Positions 24,001 to 39,000 of a stretch of 64,000 bases of DNA are shown one piece after another (within the stretch, counting starts at the first letter, position 1; each line of letters opens with the position of its first letter). Both the position numbers and the translations under genes were made by a program. This DNA is from Leptidea sinapis (Eukaryota > Arthropoda > Insecta > Lepidoptera > Pieridae). The notes under the pieces were generated by a model, which made no database searches, had not been told where the DNA came from, and saw only the letters and a list, made by a program, of their open reading frames with translations. The stretch spans positions 13,048,001 through 13,112,000 of the forward strand of contig NC_066281.1 of the NCBI RefSeq assembly GCF_905404315.1, in the 5' to 3' direction.

Positions 24001-27000
24001 AATTCCTCAAAAACGTTCCGAACCACAAACATCATTTTTTAAGGATCTTTTTACATGGCTTATAGATAAATGTTTTTATTCCATAAATGAAATGTTGACA
24101 CATTAGGTTAAATTAAATTTACTTTAAAATATATATTAATTCTAGTCTTTAAATAATGACATTTAAAAATAATAATTATATTTTAAATTAACCTAAGTGC
24201 TTAAAATATAGAGTTTATTAATGTTAAATCAATTATAATAATAACTAGAATTATGTTAATAATAATTTTGCATGCCAGAAATGGCCGATAACATTGATAC
24301 ATTAAAACTATTTACACCCATTGTTACATGTTTTCTAGCGAAATAAAGGATTTATTTATTTATTATATTTAAGGAATTCGTGTTTAAAGTTTAATTAGTG
24401 TATTCCATACATGTGGGTTGGGCTACTAAGTCATGATGTCATATAAAAAGGTGCCAGTAGGACTGCCATTTTTTGTCAGTCCGTTAATATGTGACCAGAT
24501 TTGTGTTTTTTTTTTTTTAATTTCACTCCTTTTTGGATGCTTTGGCTCGCACATTCCATGCATCCGCGAGCTTCAAGTTTTCTTTCATCGATTCACATTG
24601 CAAATTTTCTTGTATGTTCTACTTCAAAGTGTTTTTAATTATTTTAAGGTAGGGCAGATTTGTGTTCTTAACACAATTTCGACATGATTGTTGTTTGGAA
24701 CGTTTTCCTGGAATTATGTACAATTCCCACACTTTATTCTCCAATCAACAAAACGTAGGTATATAATCTCAAAAATAACATTATTTAAACCGTTAAAAAG
24801 TATTTTATTTAAATGTGGTATCTATACACATTAATCGGAGGAAATACTATTATTTAGTGGATGTTAAATTTAATTTATATGCATATTTAAATGATTCAAA
24901 TTATACTTTTTAGATCTGCTACGGTAGGACGATAGGGTCGAACTGCACCACAAACCTGCAGTCCATCCGTTGCGGCGGGATCTGTCCGGCTCTCGGGGAC
25001 TGTCAGTCGTGCCTCATTCACGGCCCGGCTCTCGACAGGAACAGTTCCCGGACCCCGCTTGTCTCCGTCAGCACTAAGCTGGGTCTACATCAGTGCAGCT
25101 GGTGCGTTCAGAATGCAAGATGTCATCACAAAGACGGTATTTAAATAACTACTTATTTCCAATTGTTTTTATAGACTGAAAGTTATCTACAAAATTCAAA
25201 AATATCTAAGTACAGAACTTCGAGTCACACTATGTGACGCACTTGTACTATCAAAGCTTAATTACTGTGACGTGGTGTATGGTCCAAGGTTACTGTACAA
25301 AACAAAATGTTCCATCCAACGATTACAAAATGCATGCGCCCGATTCTGCTGGAATATTCTGCCCAGGCAACACATAACTCCATACTTAAAACACGCCAAT
25401 ATACTTAACATGGAAGGTCGGAGGTGTCTGCATTTAGCAACGTTGCTTTTCGGTATCATACACACTAAAGTACACCTTTACTTGTATAATAAACTTGAAT
25501 GGCTAGAGCAACGCAGTGCTAATAATATAAAGACCAGATCTGCCTCGCAGATATTAGCGGTGCCCCGGCATCATTCAACAGCGTTCAGGGGTAGTTTTCG
25601 ATACAGTGCTACTAACTGCTGGAATAATTTACCGCCACCATTAAGACTATTAAAAAATGTCCAAAATTTTAGATTGAAATATAAAAAAACTATTTTAGAA
25701 TCATTATATAATAATTATCCTTGAAGTGCAATATATCTTATAAATTAACACAATTCTGTATTTTTATCATTATTTAATGTTCACCAATATATTTATATTA
25801 TTTTTTATTTAAACACACTTTTTATTAAACACACTTTATTGCTAATAAAGTGTGTTTCTATTCTATTCTATTCTAAATAATCTTTGTTCAAGTTGTGACG
25901 AATTCTCACAATCAAGTTACTGGTGTGTAATAAAGTTGCTTGCTTCGTGAAAACAAGTATATTATTGTTTCTTGTTTATTCTTCCACAATTACTAACAAT
26001 TGCATAGCTTAATATTCAACGTCTGTCTCCGACCAGAAGCTCGCTCAGAATGCCCCCACTTTTTCAAAAGAATCGAATATATACCTTTCGTTCTCCATAT
26101 ACTACCAACATAACGGCATAAATTCAAACAAAGTCTAACTCATTTTGCTAACTGTACGACAAGACTTTATATGAAATATTATTGCAAAAAACACTGAACT
26201 ACACTGGCCTGCAAAAGTAAGTATCACACTTTTCAAATTAATTTTTTTTCTTAACTATAGAAGGTAGAGATTTAAGATTAAAAACATTTTGTTGCAAATT
26301 TTATAAGCTTTATTTAATTCTTAGAAACTAAAATTACACATTAGTAACATTTTAAACTTAAAAAAGATAAAACAATGAACATAGACATTTTTAGTTTAGT
26401 GTAAAAAAAAAATCAACTAAAATGTATTACATGTTATTTAATTTTTAATAACTGGTATTGCCTCCTCGAGCTCTGATTACAGCTTCGAGCCGGTTTGGCA
26501 TACTGAACACTAGGTTTCGGAGCCGATGTTGGGGAATATTCTCCCATTCTTCTACCAGGGCCTGCTTTAGTGCCCTGAGGGTAGTAGGTGGTGGTCTGCG
26601 ATTTCTGACTAGCCTCCCAAGCTCACCCCAGGCGTGTTCAATCGGGTTGAGATCAGGAATTCTCGATGGCCAAGCCATCACGCTGATACCGACCTCCTGA
26701 ATATACTCTTGTACGATATGAGCCGTGTGTGGCCGGGCATTATCATGCATCAGCATCGAACCATCACCCATATTTGTTAAATACGGCCCTGCATACTCAT
26801 TGAGAATCTCTTGAGCATATCTTTGCCCAGTGCGGGTGCCAATTTCTATGGCTACTAGCTCTGTGCGACCTTCTGAAGATATGCCAGCCCATACATGTTC
26901 ACTGCCTCCACCGTATTGGACTCTTTCTGAGATGCAGGCTTTTGAAGGTATCGCTCACCAGGTCGCCTGTAAACACTTCGCCTTGCATCAGAAGTGTAAA

Positions 27001-30000
27001 GGGATAATCGAGACTCATCTGCAAACAAAATTCTTGACCATTCTTCTTCATCCCACTGCATGTGTTTACGGGCGTATCGTAGTCTCGCTACTCGATGCTT
27101 CAAATTTGCTTCAGCAAGTCTTCTTCTCACTGTAATGTCACTAATATAGTCCCTCCGGGTCTGAAGTAGCTGTTGCTGGACTTCAACTGCATTTTGGTGG
27201 CGATTTCTTAACACAGTGTAAATAATATAACGATCTTCTCGGGCACTGGTACACCTGGGTCTGCCATTACAAGGTCTCCTCAGATGGTGTCCAGTCTCTT
27301 CGTACCTTCGCTTTACCTTCTGAACCGTTCGTACCGTCACACCCACCATTCTTGCAGTGCGACGCATACTGATGCCTAGTTCCAGAAAAGCCATGATCCT
27401 AGCACATTCTTCAACTGAAAGAGGCATGATAAATAAATGTTATGTGCTTTTTAGCATAAATTTTTAAAATTAGACCCATCGATCTTGAAAAAAATTTAAA
27501 ACAGAAAGAAAAATGTGAATGGTAATATTGTAATTCGGAAACGTCCACTTTGAAAAAGGAATGGTTTTGTTTTTCAGCCAATTCTTAAAAGAAGGTTACC
27601 GACTATAAAGTTTTTATGTACAAAATTAAATTCTCTTTGGAGTCCTTTTTATTTCGAAAGTATATCTTGTGAACTTAAAACGTTATCCCAATTTTAAAAG
27701 TGTGATACTTACTTTTGAAGGCCAGTGTAGATTTGAAATCAAATCTATACAAAGACAGAAAATGGTTAGGAGTGACAGTTTTTAAACGAACGTTTTTGTG
27801 CTACTGTTTACTGTCCGTTTAAGAAGCCTATCCCATACTTTTACTGCTTTATTGGTAGTATAATCTGCAATATACTGTTAATGTGATGTTGAAAAAAATA
27901 ATCCTACGTTTAAAAAAACGGACTTCAAAAACTGAAAAGTATCAATTAACGAAAAATTTAATTTAATACACTTCTTATGCAAACCTTTACCTTTAATATT
28001 AATAAAATACTATTATTAATATGTGCTACATATTGATAGGTTTTAAGTCAGTGCCAAGCCCTAAACAAAATAACACTTAATATTATAAACAGCTTACTTA
28101 CTGTAATTATTTAGGTTGTCTGGCCACGCGTGCCTGTCCGCTTGGTTCTAGACGAAGCTATCCCGCTCAAAGTCACGCGTGGCGAGTGTAGGTATCTATC
28201 TTTATTACATTTGGCTTGGCACCGACTTCAAAGCTATCAATATGTAGTATACAAATAACAATATTTTATTAATATTAAAGGTAAAGGTTTGCATAAGAGG
28301 TGTATTAATTAAAATTTTTAGTTATTTGATACTTTTCAGTTTTTGAAGTCGGTTTTTTTAAACGTAGTTTTATTTTTATTTTTAACGATTTAGTGTCAGT
28401 TAATTATAATATATAATCAACCTGAATGCAGACTAAAAAAAACGCCGTACACAGAAACAAATTATGTCATCCAGGTAGACAAAAATTTTCATATAAATGT
28501 TCATAAAGTGAAAACTACTGGGCAAACTATGTAAAATTTATGGGACCAAGTGGCATCTATTTCGCATCGAACAAAAGAAGAATTACGTAAATCGGATCAT
28601 AAATCTCAGAGTAATTGGTGTACATACATAAAAAAAAATACCGATCGAATTGATAACCTCCTCCTTTTTGAAGTCGATTAACAATAAATTTATTTTGAAT
28701 TTGAAATCTGAAACTAAGATTTATTATTATTCACAATAACATGTGGGGGTGACCAGGCAGGCACCGAAAACAGCACTCGTTCACGAAAGAACCGGTTTTA
28801 TTTTGTACATGTTAATGTTAACAGATGCTAAAGAAAGATTTTCCCATAATTTTTGAACATTTGATATTGCTTACAGATAATTATGGTGTTTGCGGCGAGG
28901 AAACACCATCAGAAAACCCAGGGTGGTGGGGAACAACTGGCACTGAAGTGACAACACCTGAAGAATGTCGTATCCTAGACATGAGACCGGGCCTTACGTT
29001 TCTCAGATACCAACAACCTGCCGACTGGAACCACCCGGACGCCGTTTCCATTGTGAACGCAACTACAGTCGACTGGGGCGCGGGGGGAGGCAGTAACAGC
29101 ATTATCACTGGCGCCAGTGAGACGAGGCTCAAAGGCTGGTTGCACATACCCATAAACTGGCTTGGAACATCTGAAAGCCTACAAATCTGCGCGGGACAAG
29201 CCAATATAACGTTAAACCTTGGTGACAAAACAGAACCGGTCGCTAATGTGACTGGCTACCCTACATCGTGCTCGCCAGTTGATTGGCCACTATTGAATCC
29301 TGGAAAGCTATTCGTTGATATGCACGCGAACGATTCGCTTCACACCGGCCTGTATCCGTCTCACTATCACGCTAAAATGGAATTACTACATTACAAATTG
29401 CAAGAAAGTGCCAAGGTAAGTGTATTTTGACGCATTAAATAATGATAGGCAACTTTTTTATTACGTCAGTCAATTTTTGAGAATTAATGTTTATGTGAGA
29501 ATAATTAAATTAAAACTCGAAATGGTGTGTGATGGTTAAGTAATAATATTATTATTTTTTTCTCTTCAGGTTTTTACGTTTGAGTTCCTCGAACCTTATA
29601 CAGAAGGAAAGTGTGCAAACTATGACAACTGTATGTTATGTCTCTCCGACGCGGCATGTGGCTGGTGTGAGCTCACTAGTCGCTGTGAATCTAGAAGCGT
29701 CGACGAGGAAGTCACTTGTACAGCTGATGGCGAGTGGAGATACCTGACACTGCAGCCGGCAGCCTGTCCCAACTGTTCCAACTACATCACTTGCGAACGC
29801 TGCGTGGCTGGGAACTATTGTGAATGGTGGGCGGACGAAGCGAGGTGTTCTAGACGAGGTCGAGCCAGTGGCGCCATAGTGGATTCCTCCGAATGTCCAG
29901 CTCCGTGTCGCATGAGGCTCGACTGTGAACATTGTCTCGATGAAAAAGGCCGCTGCGTCTGGTGTGAAGCTACCCGACAATGTTTCAGCTTTAGTGTATA

Positions 30001-33000
30001 CACAAGCGAATACCAATTCGGCCTGTGCCGTGAATGGCTCGATCGCGCATCCTCGCCCACTGATGACGGAAGTAAGAAGTCTGGACAGTGCAAATCTTGC
30101 CAAGCTCATGTCCAATGTGCTACGTGCCTAAGAAGTATGGGGTGTGGATGGTGCCATTCCTTCGAAAATCCCATCAATGGCGTATGTACGGAAGGTGACT
30201 TCACCCGTTCGCATATGGACTGTGCATCATTATTGAACGTCACTACATCAGATGCGGGCTGGGCATATGCTCAGTGTCCCGATGTCGACGAATGTGGCTT
30301 AGGTCTTCACGACTGCCACGAAAATGCCGTTTGTAATAATACCCATGGTTCCTACACCTGCAAATGCAAACAAGGCTATATTGGAGATGGACGCAAGAGT
30401 TGTATACGAACTTGTTACAATAATTGTATTCACGGGTACTGCTTGGGAGCCCCGCAATACAAGTGTCATTGTGACTTAGGGTGGACGGGGGCAGATTGTT
30501 CCATTAACTGCGGATGCCATAATCATTCAACCTGCAAGACCGGTGTCGGACGTTGTGATGAGTGCCAAGATTGGACAGAAGGTGAATTCTGCGAGTCTTG
30601 TAAACCTGGGAGTCATGGCAACGCTACGACTGGTCAAGGTTGTCGCCGCTGCGATTGTAACGACCACGGTGACGAGACGCGAGGTGTCTGCGACGTAACT
30701 ACTGGTGAATGTATTTGTAAGGACAATACCGAAGGGCAAAACTGTGAACGTTGTAAAGCTAAATTTTATGGTGACCCAAGGCATGGCGGTAGATGCTACT
30801 ACCAGTGCGAGCCAAGAGGAATGTTGAAGGCTATCGAAACCCAAGGTATCGGATCACATAAGACAGATCCCGATATTAAAACTTTGGGTCCTACAAAGGA
30901 ATGTTTATGGATCATTTCTGCAGATGATATTAAGGATGCCACGATCCAATTTACCGTAAATTCTTCCACTTTAAATGTGCCATGTGATCAAAATGCCGTA
31001 TATGTTTATGATGGTTTAGGGGGAGTGCCTGACTTAAGTAATAATCAGCAGAGTCAGTTGCTTGGTGTGTTCTGCAATGGTGCATCTTCAGGTATTGTTG
31101 AAGCTCGAAGTGGAAATTTAACCGTGCACTATAAGCAAAGTCAGCCAGACCAGGGATTTGAAGGGGTTTTCAATGTGTTGGCTTGTGATGGCCATTGCGC
31201 GTGGCCAAGAGTTTGTAACAAACGACATTGCGTCTGTCGGGAGGGCTTTGGAGGTTTGAATTGTAATATAGAAATCTGCCGCAACAATTGTAGTAGACAC
31301 CTGAATGGGGGCGTCTGTGATATGAATTATGGAAGATGTCTTTGCAACGAAGGCTACGGAGGTGATGATTGTTCTCTGAAGCTTGATAAATCACTACTTG
31401 TGTTCACCGAATTATTCGATTCCGATTTCCTCACCGACAGTCTCGACCATTTGAGAAAAACTCTGCCAAGATTTGGGCACAGTCTAGTGGCTGATAGACG
31501 CGGCCTTTGGATGTTTGGTGGATACTCACTGTCACACGGGCCATTGAATGATATAAGGTTTTATGATACCAAAAACAATACTTGGATGCCAGTAACAGTC
31601 GAGGCTACTGCTGATGCGAAAATGCCTCAAGGTCGCTACTTCCATGCAGCAGAAATATACCATTCCAGACAAAACATATACATCTATGGCGGGCTAGGCT
31701 TACAAGAAAAAACCGGCCACAATAGAACTTTGCAGGACTTCTGGCAATTTAGTCTAAAAGACCAGAGGTGGAGCAATATAAGGAATAAAGAAGAACAACC
31801 CCCACCACTGGCAGGTCATACGTTGACCTTACAGAAATATCAGGACTACGAGAGCTTGGTATTAATTGGTGGGTTTTCGTTAGAAGAAGGGTTTATGACC
31901 GATATGTGGGAATTTGATCTGGATAACGATAAGTGGGTAAAACTTAGCAGCAGTGGCGCCCAACCACCTGGAATCATCAGTCACAGTACAGTGTATCATG
32001 CATCTTCGCAAAGCCTATATGTTTATGGAGGGATTCTGTACACATACAACGGTACAATAATATCTGATAAACTATTCTCGTTTCACTATCCGACAAAGAA
32101 GTGGAGCGAGTTGCCATCAATACCGGGTTTGAATGTTTTTGAAAGTTTGCCCCGGCCAACGTTTTTACATTCAGCTGTAACGACTAACGATTACATGATC
32201 GTATTTGGGGGTAGAACAATTCCAGAGAAAAGATCAAATTCTCTCATTGCTTATCTTTATGGCTGCAATCAATGGATTAAACTATCCAAAGGTATGTTCC
32301 CTGGAGAATTCGTTTCAGTATTTTTTTTAGAGAAACTTAATGCAGCTGTTAATGTTACAGGACCTTCGGTGTTAGACCACCCGCCACCAAGAACGATAGC
32401 ACATGCTATGGCGATTGACTTAGAATCCGAAAACGATTGGAATATATACATAGTCGGTGGTTGGACAGGCAGTGCTAACTGCCAAGTAACAAGAATAACC
32501 CTGCCAGAAGATTTGTGTTCATTATGGAGCTCGAGTAAAATAGAATGTCGTAGCCATATGGGCTGCAGTTTTTGCAGCACTGGAAAATATACTAAATGTT
32601 ATTCAGTTGATAAGCCCGGGTGCGAAGGTAGCGATAGGATCTCGACCAATGCCGGAGCGGCCTGCAATGCGGAGCTGGTGGCTCGAAGACCTTGTGAAAA
32701 TTTCACAACATGTACTACTTGCTTAGCTGCGTGGCCTCTCTACCCTGAAGATAAACCTTCGTGTAGGTGGTGTGAAACTTGCGCTGCCGGCGTCGGTGAG
32801 TCAATTACTTTTATATTTTTATATTCCGCTTGTAACATGGTACCTTACACCATTACCATGGAACCTCATGGTATACCATAAACAGCTTATTGTGATAGAC
32901 ATTCCACTCGATAATACAATAATTATGTCATCTGATTTTTTGTTGGAAAATGTGTTAGTATCAAGTTGTTTTCAGTTGTCAGCTTTGTAATTTTAAGATT

Positions 33001-36000
33001 TTGTTCTTCGCAAGGCAAATAGTTCTGCCGCACATGCGATTCCTGTCCACTCTCGGATTTTGCGCAGCCAAAACTTTTCTCTGCAACCTACGCCTCTTCT
33101 TATGGCAACTTTGCACATCATGATGGGTTGTTTGAGTTTGCACCTTTCGTGCATAGAAATAGAAAAATCTTTATAAGCAATAATTTAACTTCACACACTA
33201 ATCTTATCTTTAAATTACATATTACATTACATACTTAATTAAAGGGAGATAAAAAATAGCAATATAATATTTAAAATAACAATACTCATATGAAACTGTG
33301 CTTCGCGTCATTTATTGCTAAAAGGAGCTGACTCAGTACTTAGTTGTGTTGAGTGCTTGAGACACCAACACACCACTGGTTTTCAGCAGCCCCTCGTGAC
33401 ATTTAGAGTAGACAATAATTATTGTAGTCTTCCCATTATATATTTAAATATGTGACTTTCTTCATCTTGATGGTTTGCATGAGTTCGCGTTTTTCCCTCC
33501 ACATTCGCGACCGTGTGAGGCCAACATACGTCTATATGCCCACATTTCAAAAACTTCTAAACGTTTCCTGAGGTCCCCTTTAATAGTCCACGCCTCACAT
33601 CCGTATAGCAAAAGTTTGGGCCAGATGTAACAGTGCAGCAAACGAGAGCTCAAGGAAACAGTCGTATTTGATGTCTTAAAATAGTGATTATCAAATATTT
33701 TATCGATTAACCTGTGTACTCACTATATTTTTTTGTGTTCGTCAATATCGAACGAGCGTAGGTCTCATTTGATGGTAACTTATAAACCTTACCATTTACA
33801 TTAATAGTATTTCGCTGCCGATAATGTTTTTTTATTGCAATTAGAGGACTGATTATTCTATTTATTATAAAATTCACAAACTATACTATGCGCTTTCTAA
33901 GGCCTTGACATTTATGGGTGGTGGTTTAGTGCTCTGTTAGGATTTATGAAATAAACATAAATACCTTAGACACGACATAGTTGATTGACAATACACTTGC
34001 TAATGGGATAATCCAATCGTAACCACCAATCCCTTGCTCTATTATATAAACAAAGGGCTTGTCTGTATATGTAACTTGTAGTGCTACATGCTCGTTCGCT
34101 CTATATCTCTGGTGTTGGATGTGGAGTGTAAATATTAAGCAACATCCTTCGTAATTTTCCGTCAAATATGTGTTCCTGACAAGAATCGCGCCTTGACAAG
34201 TAAGAGGTACAGATGCGCAATACTGCGCCTTCAATTCGTGATAGCACTGTCTGTGTCATCACAGAGTTGCTTGCAGTTGCATAAAAGCTTGTCTATTTTT
34301 TCAGGTGAATGTGTCCCAACGGCCGAATCTTGTAAGAGCATGAAATGTAACGCTGGCACCACGTATATAAGTATTGTGGACCAGTGTCCCGAGATGAGGT
34401 GCGTGGCGCCCGACTGTGAGCAGTGCGAGTTCAACAAGTGCTCGTGGACGAGGCTTATTAAGCGAGAAGGTATTTTTCCCCATATTTGTTAACCTGAAAT
34501 ACGTAATTAAGTAAATTATGTCCATCAGTAATATGGCAACACCCGAGATCAACTGCTTTTCCATGAAACTAATCAACTGATCATGGGATGAAGGTTTTAA
34601 TAATTTTCTATAAGGAAGGAGTCGTGTCCTCCCAAATACTGGTATAATCACCAGTATCTGGGAGGACGGCACTGTTACGGTGTGGCAATATACAGGCCAG
34701 CGTAGCGCTATCTGTCCAAGCTGAATTGATGAATTTTTTTTTCTCTAACGACATTATCTAAGACTTTGACATTGTTATTTTCTGGATAATATTTGCTTTC
34801 TGGGAGGTGCAATTTGTGTAGGTTAAAACGCCTGAGCATATTCTATATGTACCAAACGGCTATAAGAGTTTGGAAATACATCTTCATTTATACTTACGTA
34901 ATTGTTTAATAAAACATAAAATAAAGACAATTCATTTTGTGAGTCTATTCATATCACTTTACATGAAATCTTTTCTCGACAAAATGTGCCTCCACAAAAT
35001 ATACTAGCATCCATTGCTGATTCTGAAGTCAGAAATTTTAATGTAACATTATTAATAGCATACTCTCTGCTTTACAGGACAAATGACAAGACTAGCGTAC
35101 GATCTGACAGACCTGTTCAACTGGACCTGCGCGTACGCAGATGAGCCGATTTTAAAATACATACAGGAAATAAGAGTACAATCGTTCAAGTCCGGGTTCC
35201 CGTTTGTCGATGCGAACAGTGAAGAATGTCCGAGCAGATGCGAATCGAATCAGGATTGTCACTCGTGCCTCGGCTCCGACGGTGGCGAAGGGGGGTTCTC
35301 GGAGTGCCACTGGGCCAGTTACCTGGGGACGTGCATATCTCCGGCTTATCAACCGCTGTACTGCGCCGGAGGTGTCTGCGGACTGGTACTCACAAAGGCG
35401 GACAAAAATAAGTGTCCAGCGCCTTGCGAGACATTCGAGCAGTGTTCGGAATGTCTTCATCATTCTCACTGCGGATGGTGTGCGATCGACGGAGCGAACG
35501 GGGAAGGTGTTTGTACGGAGGGCTCGATCGATTCGCCGTTGGACTACAGCACTAGGACCACCTGCGCCGCTGTCTACGGGAGCGTTCAACAGGCCAATAG
35601 CACCAACGAGACGTTCTCGTGGCACTACACGCGCTGTCCACCGGAGAATGAATGCGAGAATAATCACCATCAGTGCAAGGAGGATTCGGAGGTAGATTAT
35701 TTTTTTTTACGAAAATAAGGGACGAGACGAGCAGGACGTTCAGCTGATGGTAATTGATACGCCCTACCCATTACAATGCAGCGCCGCTCAGGATTCTTGA
35801 AAAACCCAAAAATTCAGAGCGGCACTACAATTGCGATCGTCACCTTGAGACATAAGATGTTAAGTCTCATTTGCCCAGTAATTTCACTGGCTACGACGCC
35901 TTTCAGAACGAAACACACACACATTACTGCTTCACGGCAGAAATGGGCGCTGTCGTGGTACCCATAATCTAGCCGGCTTCTTGTGCAAAGGAGCCTCCCA

Positions 36001-39000
36001 CTGGTCATATATTATCACTGATACATATTTTATATTAAACATAATCACTGTAGGTAGAATGTGGCAATATGTACTTATAACTGAGGAATTTTACCGCTAA
36101 ATTTCTTTTGATATAGGCGTTGTAAAGGAGGCTTAGGCATAACTTAACCTCTTTAACACAAATTAAGAAGAAATTAAACTTATTAATAGGAAGAAGGCGA
36201 AATTTTAATGAGTTGTCAATCAAAATAGGTTACAGTTAATAATAGATTCAATTTCCTATCTCGCTGTGTCTCCGTTAGAGATATTCTTCGCCCTGGCACG
36301 CTAGTATGTACTTTTTTATTTACATACAAACCTTGTCAGCCTTAATCCGTTTTTCAAGAGTGTCCAAAAGGCTTTAAATAGCTCTCTGCGTTTAATTTGT
36401 CAAATTAAAGCAAGCGGTTCATTTGCTAAAATATTGATGATTTTCGTTTTAATGTTCCACTTCTGTGTAATTATAAGCTTTTTATTTTATCGGTAGAAAG
36501 AGGGTCTCCACTACTCGGGTGTATTATAAATTGCACCCTCGCTAGGAACTGCTAACTTCCTTACCTCTACTAACACTTACTTGTACCTCCTAATACAGGT
36601 AGGTTTATACGCCCGAGCTCACTTACACCAGTATAAAAAAAGAGGAGACACGAGCCAGTACCAGCTGGGGCACGCGAATCGCCTAAATGCAGTCCCACAT
36701 AGCCTGAAAAAAACTTTCCGCATAATATACGCTATGAGCCCTCGGGTTTATAATAAGCTCCCGGACTATATCACAAGCGTGTCAAATTTTAACACTTTGA
36801 AATATTAAAAAGTGGCTCATTGAGCGCTCGTTCTACTCATATAATGAATTTATAAGTTAATTGTATTATTATGTTAAGTGTATGTATGACGTGCACTGAC
36901 CTCTACTATATACCACTGGACTGGCGGCTGTCAAAGTGCTTTTGTGCCTGTTTGATATTCGCCATTTGGCGCTGTTGGCCATGTAGCGAGAGACTGCGGT
37001 ACTAAAACTATTGTAGACAACCTCAGCAAACATCGATACATGGTGGGAAACTATTTACAAAAAAAATGTGTACTTTATTATGTTAATTCTTGAAGTATAA
37101 ATAATACGGAAAACGAACGATATTAATTGAAAATGAAAAAATACTTCAGAGCTGTTCGCTTCTGTCGCAGCCACTTGTATTATACGTCAAAATTAGTTCT
37201 CTGTTCGCTGACGAGTGCCGCTTCAAATAGGCACAAAAAATTAGCTGTCAAAGATATGAAACAGCTTGTCCAGTGGTATTTATACAGGTCAGTGATGACG
37301 TGTAATAGTATTTACGAATAAAAACTTGAACTTGTTGTTGTGCAGGTGTGCCACGACCTGCCCACCGGGTACGAGTGCGTGTGTGGGCGGGGCTACAAGC
37401 ATGTGGGCGGCGCCTGTGCGGCCGTGTGCTCGCAGGGCTGCGTGCGAGGTGCGTGCGTGCAGCCTGATGAGTGTCGCTGCGACTTCGGCTACGTGGGCGC
37501 CAACTGCACCATCCAGTGCCAGTGTAACGGACACGCGCACTGCGAGGGACCCGACAAGCTCGACAAGTGTATCGAGTGTCACAACAACACTATGGTTGGT
37601 ATAACCTTATCAATACATTCTTTATTCATTTTATTAATTCAAGCGATTGTCTTGTATCAATCGGGCATGCTTTAGGGGAGGCTTTTACCCGAACGGGGTC
37701 CGTGCATTTACCAGTTATTTTCAATCACATATGAAATTCTCGTGGTAGATTTAGATAATCTGTGTTATAACCGGTTGTCTGGTTGCACGGACGATATTAC
37801 GATTTTTTTAAATAACTGAATCTACTATATGTTCGGAAAAAGTAGAGCTCCTAAGATGAACATAACATAAGAACTCAATGGCCACTCTTTTCAATAAATA
37901 GAGAATTTTACAATGGCTGTAATGCATCCAATATATGAGTCGTGTTCAAAGTTAAAAGCGTTTTAAATACATATTTCATAAAAAGTAATGAATAATTAAC
38001 TGTATAAATATAAATTATCGTATATTGGATGCATCAACCTTTAGAGCTTAAATTCACTGAATGCTTAATGAACACGATGGTCGTGATTACTGTCATAATT
38101 AGTAATTGCATCCAACAAAGACATTTAATTGCTAATCGCCTAGTCGTTTTAAAAAATAATGAATGTTTCAACAACAGCTCATGTGTTTAGTACGGAACAA
38201 ACCGATTTTTATAATAATATAGACACACGACTAATAATAACGTAATAAGACACACATAAAAAATCTTCCCTCTAACAAGGGATAGCGTACGTGTACGTAT
38301 AGTGCGTACAAGACAACGATGTATTTAATACAATATACTAACTATAACATATATATTAACATCATATAAATGACTACGGGACTTCGAACCTGAGAATTCT
38401 GGCTCGGTAGACAGGGTCGCTAACTGGGTCGTCGGTATTAGGGGAAAACTTTAGAAATGTAACAGCGGCGCGATGGAGCGGGGGCGTTACCTTATACCTC
38501 TACGCTATTACGAGGGGCGGAGAAGAAGCGAGCCTTTATTGTGTCATATCACTTAACTAATGGCCTCGTCAGTCCAATCGTTTGTTGTGCCAATTACACA
38601 AACTGTTTGTCAAACTTTTATTGCAATCCCTTGGTACTTTTTCTGGTTCACCTGCCCGTTTCATCTTTTATTCTAATTGCTGTGTTCTTGTTCCTGCAGA
38701 TTTTTATATCAGTTAGCTTCTTCAAAGAAAAGCTGTTTGATAATACTAATAGTAAAATAATGATAACAGGGCAGTCAATGCGAGAAGTGCAAGCCGAACT
38801 TCGTGGGTGACCCGACAGACAACGGGCAGTGCATCCCTTGCTCGGTGTTCTGCCACAGCCACACCAGCATCTGTACGACGGAGGGCGACGTGAACAGTGC
38901 CGACATCGAGGAGTACTACAGGGACGCGGGAGGCGCGGCCAAGGCCCGCTGCGTGCGCTGTGCCAACAACACGGACGGAGCGCGCTGCGAGCGATGTATC

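Noticed and set aside
35204..35695. Long alternative frames over Megf8 exon 14 on both strands
   Set aside because: They are shadows of a GC-rich coding exon; the Megf8 frame has the conserved PSI cysteines.
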